Assembly: GCA_964546955.1 (NCBI GenBank)
Contig: CAZJLP010000024.1
Location: 1-64,000, forward strand
DNA from: CAZJLP01 sp964546955
GTDB lineage: Bacteria; Verrucomicrobiota; Verrucomicrobiia; Opitutales; Opitutaceae
Direction of reading: 5' to 3'
DNA: 64,000 nt
Position numbers and translations under genes: made by a program. The notes beneath the pieces are model-generated. The model was not told where the DNA came from and did not search any database. It was given only the letters and a program-made list of their open reading frames with translations. The first letter of the stretch is position 1, and each line of letters opens with the position of its first letter. Below are positions 61,173 through 64,000 of this stretch, in pieces.

Positions 61173-62876
61173 TTGCCAGAGGCCGTTGGGATCGCCGACC
61201 TTTCAGCCTCCCTGATGCGCTCTTCTCCTTTCGCCGTCCAGCGGGGCGGCGCGATCGCCAGACGCCGCCATTTTTATGACGGGTTTTCCTTCGACGACTT
61301 CGCTCCCGGCTCGGCTTGGATCAAGGAAAAGGCGGTCGCGCGCATTCCAGCCCTGCCGCGACTGCGGCAGGTTCGGATAACGGGCGAGCTTTTGCTTCAT
61401 CCTGACTTGTCGGGCATCGAGCTGCCCCCTCCCCGACTTGAAATATATATATCTCGGCGCCTGGTCTCGACCCTAGCGCTGAGCTCGGCCCAGGCATGGG
61501 AAGTCTCGTATTCCTTTCCAGAGCCCGTCTCAAACACAGAGGTGCCGGTCGCGTTCAAGCTGCGCGAGGTCGGCACGACAAATTTTCTCGCGTGGCTTGG
61601 TCGCGTGGCGGAACGCTGGCGGTGGGCGGCGCGATTTCAGCGCTTCCGCAAACAGAACCGGAACCGCCAATACCGCATTCATCGGATCGAGGCGGATGGA
61701 GAAACGGTCTTCGATTTCGCGCATCGCCATGGTCCTTATGCAGCCGCCTTCGCGCGCAAGGTGGCAAAGATCGGGCTCAACGTCGTCGGTTTTTTCACCG
61801 CCGACCTTGGCGTTGGCGAATCAGCCCGATGCATGGTCCGGGCCGCGCAGGCCGCTGGGTTACCCGTCGCCCCCATTGGACTGAAGCTGCCCTGCAAAGC
61901 GAGCCAGACCGATACGTCCTTTTCGAACCTGTTGCAGGAAACAAACCCCTATCCGGTCAACGTCTTCCACTTGGATGCTCCGAGTTCCGCGGACATCGAC
62001 AGCCGTCACGGATCCGCCTTTCGCCGCGGGAAACACAACATCGGATACTGGGCCTGGGAACTTTCCCAATTTCCAGATGCCTGGCTGGCCTATTTTGATT
62101 ACTTCCAGGAAATCTGGTGCCCATCCAATTTCGTCCGCGATGCGATCGCGCCCAAATCGCCGCTGCCGGTTTTCACAATGCCGCACGCCGTCGAGTTTCG
62201 CCGCCCTCAAGAATCCCCGAACGAACTTCGGCGAAAATTTGGCCTCCCGTTCGAGAAGTACCTCTTCTTGTTTCTTTACGACCTCAACAGTTACTCTGAA
62301 CGGAAAAATCCGCGCGCGGTCGTCGATGCATTCCGTCGGGCGGGCCTCCACCAGGACGAGGCCGCGCTCGTGGTGAAAGTGCACGGGCAGCGCGGCAACG
62401 AAAAGGAGTTTGAAGCGCTTCGCCAAGCCACCGCCGATCTCCCGGGCACAATCCTGCTATCCTCCACCCTGAGTCGCGGTGAGGTCTACGAATTGGAAGC
62501 AGCATGCGACGCCTTTGTCTCCTTGCACCGCGCTGAGGGTTTCGGGTTCGCTCCGGCTGAATGCATGTACCTCGGAAAGCCCGTGATATCGACCGACTGG
62601 TCGGCCACTGCAGAATTCCTCGACGGTTCGAATGGCTGTCCTGTGCGTTATACGCTCACCAGGCTGCAGCAAAACCATGGTCCGTATTCGAAAGGCCAGA
62701 TTTGGGCAGACCCCGACGTCGACCATGCAGCCGAATGGATGCAGCGGTTGGTTGCGGATCGTGCCTGGGGCCTGCAACTAGGCGATGCCGCCCGCCAGAC
62801 AATCGAGTCTCGATTTTCGCCCGCTCTCGTGGGGGCCCGCTATCGCCAGCGTCTCGATGCAATTGCAAGCTGGTAA
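61173..62876 (+). CDS. Glycosyltransferase family 4 with N-terminal extension
   Basis: 567 residues (TTG start; ATG at 61215 is an alternative). The first about 190 residues are an extra region (FSFDDFAPGSAW, ITGELLLHPDLSG, beta-rich) of unknown role. The GT4 part begins at about residue 205 (GFFTADLGVGESARCMVRA) and includes NIGYWAWELSQFPDAW, FLYDLNSYSERKNP and HRAEGFGFAPAECMYLGKPVI with the EX7E glutamates. GT4 enzymes with such extensions often work on cell-surface glycan tailoring. A GT2 gene follows 54 bases later. Confidence 0.9.
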   Translation: MPEAVGIADLSASLMRSSPFAVQRGGAIARRRHFYDGFSFDDFAPGSAWIKEKAVARIPALPRLRQVRITGELLLHPDLSGIELPPPRLEIYISRRLVSTLALSSAQAWEVSYSFPEPVSNTEVPVAFKLREVGTTNFLAWLGRVAERWRWAARFQRFRKQNRNRQYRIHRIEADGETVFDFAHRHGPYAAAFARKVAKIGLNVVGFFTADLGVGESARCMVRAAQAAGLPVAPIGLKLPCKASQTDTSFSNLLQETNPYPVNVFHLDAPSSADIDSRHGSAFRRGKHNIGYWAWELSQFPDAWLAYFDYFQEIWCPSNFVRDAIAPKSPLPVFTMPHAVEFRRPQESPNELRRKFGLPFEKYLFLFLYDLNSYSERKNPRAVVDAFRRAGLHQDEAALVVKVHGQRGNEKEFEALRQATADLPGTILLSSTLSRGEVYELEAACDAFVSLHRAEGFGFAPAECMYLGKPVISTDWSATAEFLDGSNGCPVRYTLTRLQQNHGPYSKGQIWADPDVDHAAEWMQRLVADRAWGLQLGDAARQTIESRFSPALVGARYRQRLDAIASW

Positions 62877-62930
62877 AAGGCGGGCCGGGTGCGCTAATCT
62901 TGCCGTTTTTCGACCTCCTGCTCCCGCGGA

Positions 62931-63620
62931 ATGAAAGTATCGATCATCATCCCTTGCTTCAACGAATGCCGCACCATTCGCGAGATCGTGGAAGCTGTTC
63001 GAGCATCGGAACTAACGGAAAAGGAAATCATCGTGATAGACGACTGTTCGACCGACGGGACGAGGGAGGTCTTGAAAGCCGAAATCACTCCGTTGGTCAG
63101 CCAGGTGATCTATCACGAGAAAAATCAAGGGAAAGGCGCGGCATTGAGGAGTGGATTCGCGGCCGCCACCGGCGAGATCGTTATTATTCAGGATGCGGAT
63201 TTGGAATACGACCCCGCCGAGTACCCCAAACTGATCAAACCGATCACCTCCGGGAAGGCGGACGTCGTGTTCGGGTCACGGTTTCAGGGCGGCCAAGCCC
63301 ATCGCGTAGTCTATTTTTGGCACATGATTGGAAATCGCGTACTGACGTTGATTTCGAACATGCTGACCAACCTGAATCTGACGGACATGGAAACCTGTTA
63401 CAAGGTGTTCAAACGGGATGTGCTGCAGCGCATCCAGGTGGAAGAGGATCGCTTCGGCTTCGAGCCCGAGATCACCGCCAAAGTGTCCAAACTCGGCTGC
63501 GTCATTTATGAGGTGGGGATTTCGTACTATGGTCGAACCTACGCAGAAGGGAAAAAAATCGGCCTAAAGGACGGCTTTCGCGCTGTCTACGCGATGTTGA
63601 AATACAACCTTTTCCGCTGA
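62931..63620 (+). CDS. Polyprenol-phosphate sugar glycosyltransferase (DPM1-like GT2)
   Basis: 229 residues, short and without membrane helices, like dolichol-phosphate mannosyltransferase. VSIIIPCFNECRTIREIV, IIVIDDCSTDGTREV, VIIQDADLEYDPAEYP (DAD metal site) and DMETCYKVFKRDVL. It would make an undecaprenyl-phosphate sugar. Just upstream of a methyltransferase gene (11 bases to the ATG at 63632). Confidence 0.93.
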   Translation: MKVSIIIPCFNECRTIREIVEAVRASELTEKEIIVIDDCSTDGTREVLKAEITPLVSQVIYHEKNQGKGAALRSGFAAATGEIVIIQDADLEYDPAEYPKLIKPITSGKADVVFGSRFQGGQAHRVVYFWHMIGNRVLTLISNMLTNLNLTDMETCYKVFKRDVLQRIQVEEDRFGFEPEITAKVSKLGCVIYEVGISYYGRTYAEGKKIGLKDGFRAVYAMLKYNLFR

Positions 63621-63631
63621 TCGCGGTGGCC

Positions 63632-64000
63632 ATGACGACCATGAGCTCTGCTTCCGTTCCGAACGCCCAAGCCAACACCGAGGAATTCGAATTTGCCGCC
63701 CTCCAACAGGCGCACAACTACCGGAAGGCTCTCTTGGCGGAGTTTTTCGCCTATCTAAGAGGAAACATTCTCGAAGTAGGGGCAGGCATAGGACAGTTCT
63801 CACCCACGATCCGCGAACTGCCCGGAGTAACGCGGCTCCTGTCGGTCGAACCCGACCCAAAATTCCTGCCGCGCCTGCGCAAGGCGGTGCCGGAAGATAC
63901 GATCGTGCCGGGCACGGCTCGTGACGTCCCGCCAGGCGTCGCATGGGACGCAATCATCACAATCAATGTCTTGGAGCACATCCAGCACGACGAACCCGAA
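63632..64000 (+). CDS. SAM-dependent methyltransferase (3' truncated by window end)
   Basis: The open frame begins at ATG 63632 or 63641 (SSASVPNAQANTEE) and runs past the end of the window with no stop. ILEVGAGIGQFSPTI (SAM loop), LLSVEPDPKFLPRL after beta 2 and WDAIITINVLEHI at motif IV show a class I methyltransferase. Only the first about 120 residues are visible. Likely cotranscribed with the GT2 gene before it. Confidence 0.85.
   Translation, partial: MTTMSSASVPNAQANTEEFEFAALQQAHNYRKALLAEFFAYLRGNILEVGAGIGQFSPTIRELPGVTRLLSVEPDPKFLPRLRKAVPEDTIVPGTARDVPPGVAWDAIITINVLEHIQHDEPE

Noticed and set aside
1..64000. Mobile elements, CRISPR arrays, tRNA or rRNA genes
   Set aside because: No transposase, integrase or phage genes, no regularly spaced repeats and no tRNA-like cloverleaf were noticed on reading both strands.

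Overview
This 64 kb window is almost entirely a cell-surface polysaccharide locus (O-antigen, capsule or exopolysaccharide type) from a high-GC Gram-negative bacterium. The mix of gene families, weak Shine-Dalgarno signals and gene-poor spacers is compatible with Verrucomicrobiota such as Opitutaceae, but no taxonomic marker lies in the window, so this is a low-confidence inference. The sequence looks like a draft: there is a 10-N gap at 950-959 and three places where one inserted or deleted base splits what reads as a single gene.

Layout. 1-5279 (+): the 3' part of an ABC-transporter ATPase of the Wzt type with a glycan-binding tail, then a methyltransferase and a kinase-like protein that together resemble a WbdD-type chain terminator, then a large membrane protein. 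5304-25689 (-): a compact Wzx/Wzy-type cluster with ATGA overlaps. It holds an epimerase, two initiating sugar-phosphate transferases, ExoA-like and GT4 glycosyltransferases, a frame-broken O-antigen ligase or polymerase, an intact polymerase candidate, a Wzx flippase, an AlgD-like GDP-mannose dehydrogenase, three FkbM methyltransferases and a small membrane protein with a recurring beta domain. 25690-26057 is a divergent spacer.

26058-36433 (+): epimerase, a nucleotide-sugar dehydrogenase homologue lacking its catalytic cysteine, two oxidoreductases, then all four steps of GDP-D-glycero-alpha-D-manno-heptose synthesis (GmhA, HddA, GmhB, HddC) beside a transaldolase that could supply sedoheptulose 7-phosphate, and a double-domain glycosyltransferase. 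36453-37406 (-): a ComEC-like metallo-beta-lactamase-fold protein. 37549-51627 (+): membrane proteins, two epimerase plus GT2 pairs, a small secreted protein, a terminator with upstream hairpins, and a dTDP-sugar set. That set has RmlA and RmlB but no RmlC; instead there is a protein resembling the plant UER1/NRS-ER bifunctional 3,5-epimerase/4-reductase.

51624-57782 (-): GtrB/ArnC-like glycosyltransferase, DegT aminotransferase, an epimerase-family protein without the usual active-site tyrosine, a GT-C-like membrane protein and a methyltransferase. 57922-64000: a flippase-like protein, another GT-C-like membrane protein, a GT4 and a GT2 glycosyltransferase, and a methyltransferase cut by the window end.

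Together the genes would make activated sugars (GDP-heptose, dTDP-L-rhamnose, GDP-mannuronate or a relative, amino sugars), assemble repeat units on undecaprenyl phosphate, modify them by methylation and export them. Both an ABC-type and a Wzx/Wzy-type export route appear side by side.
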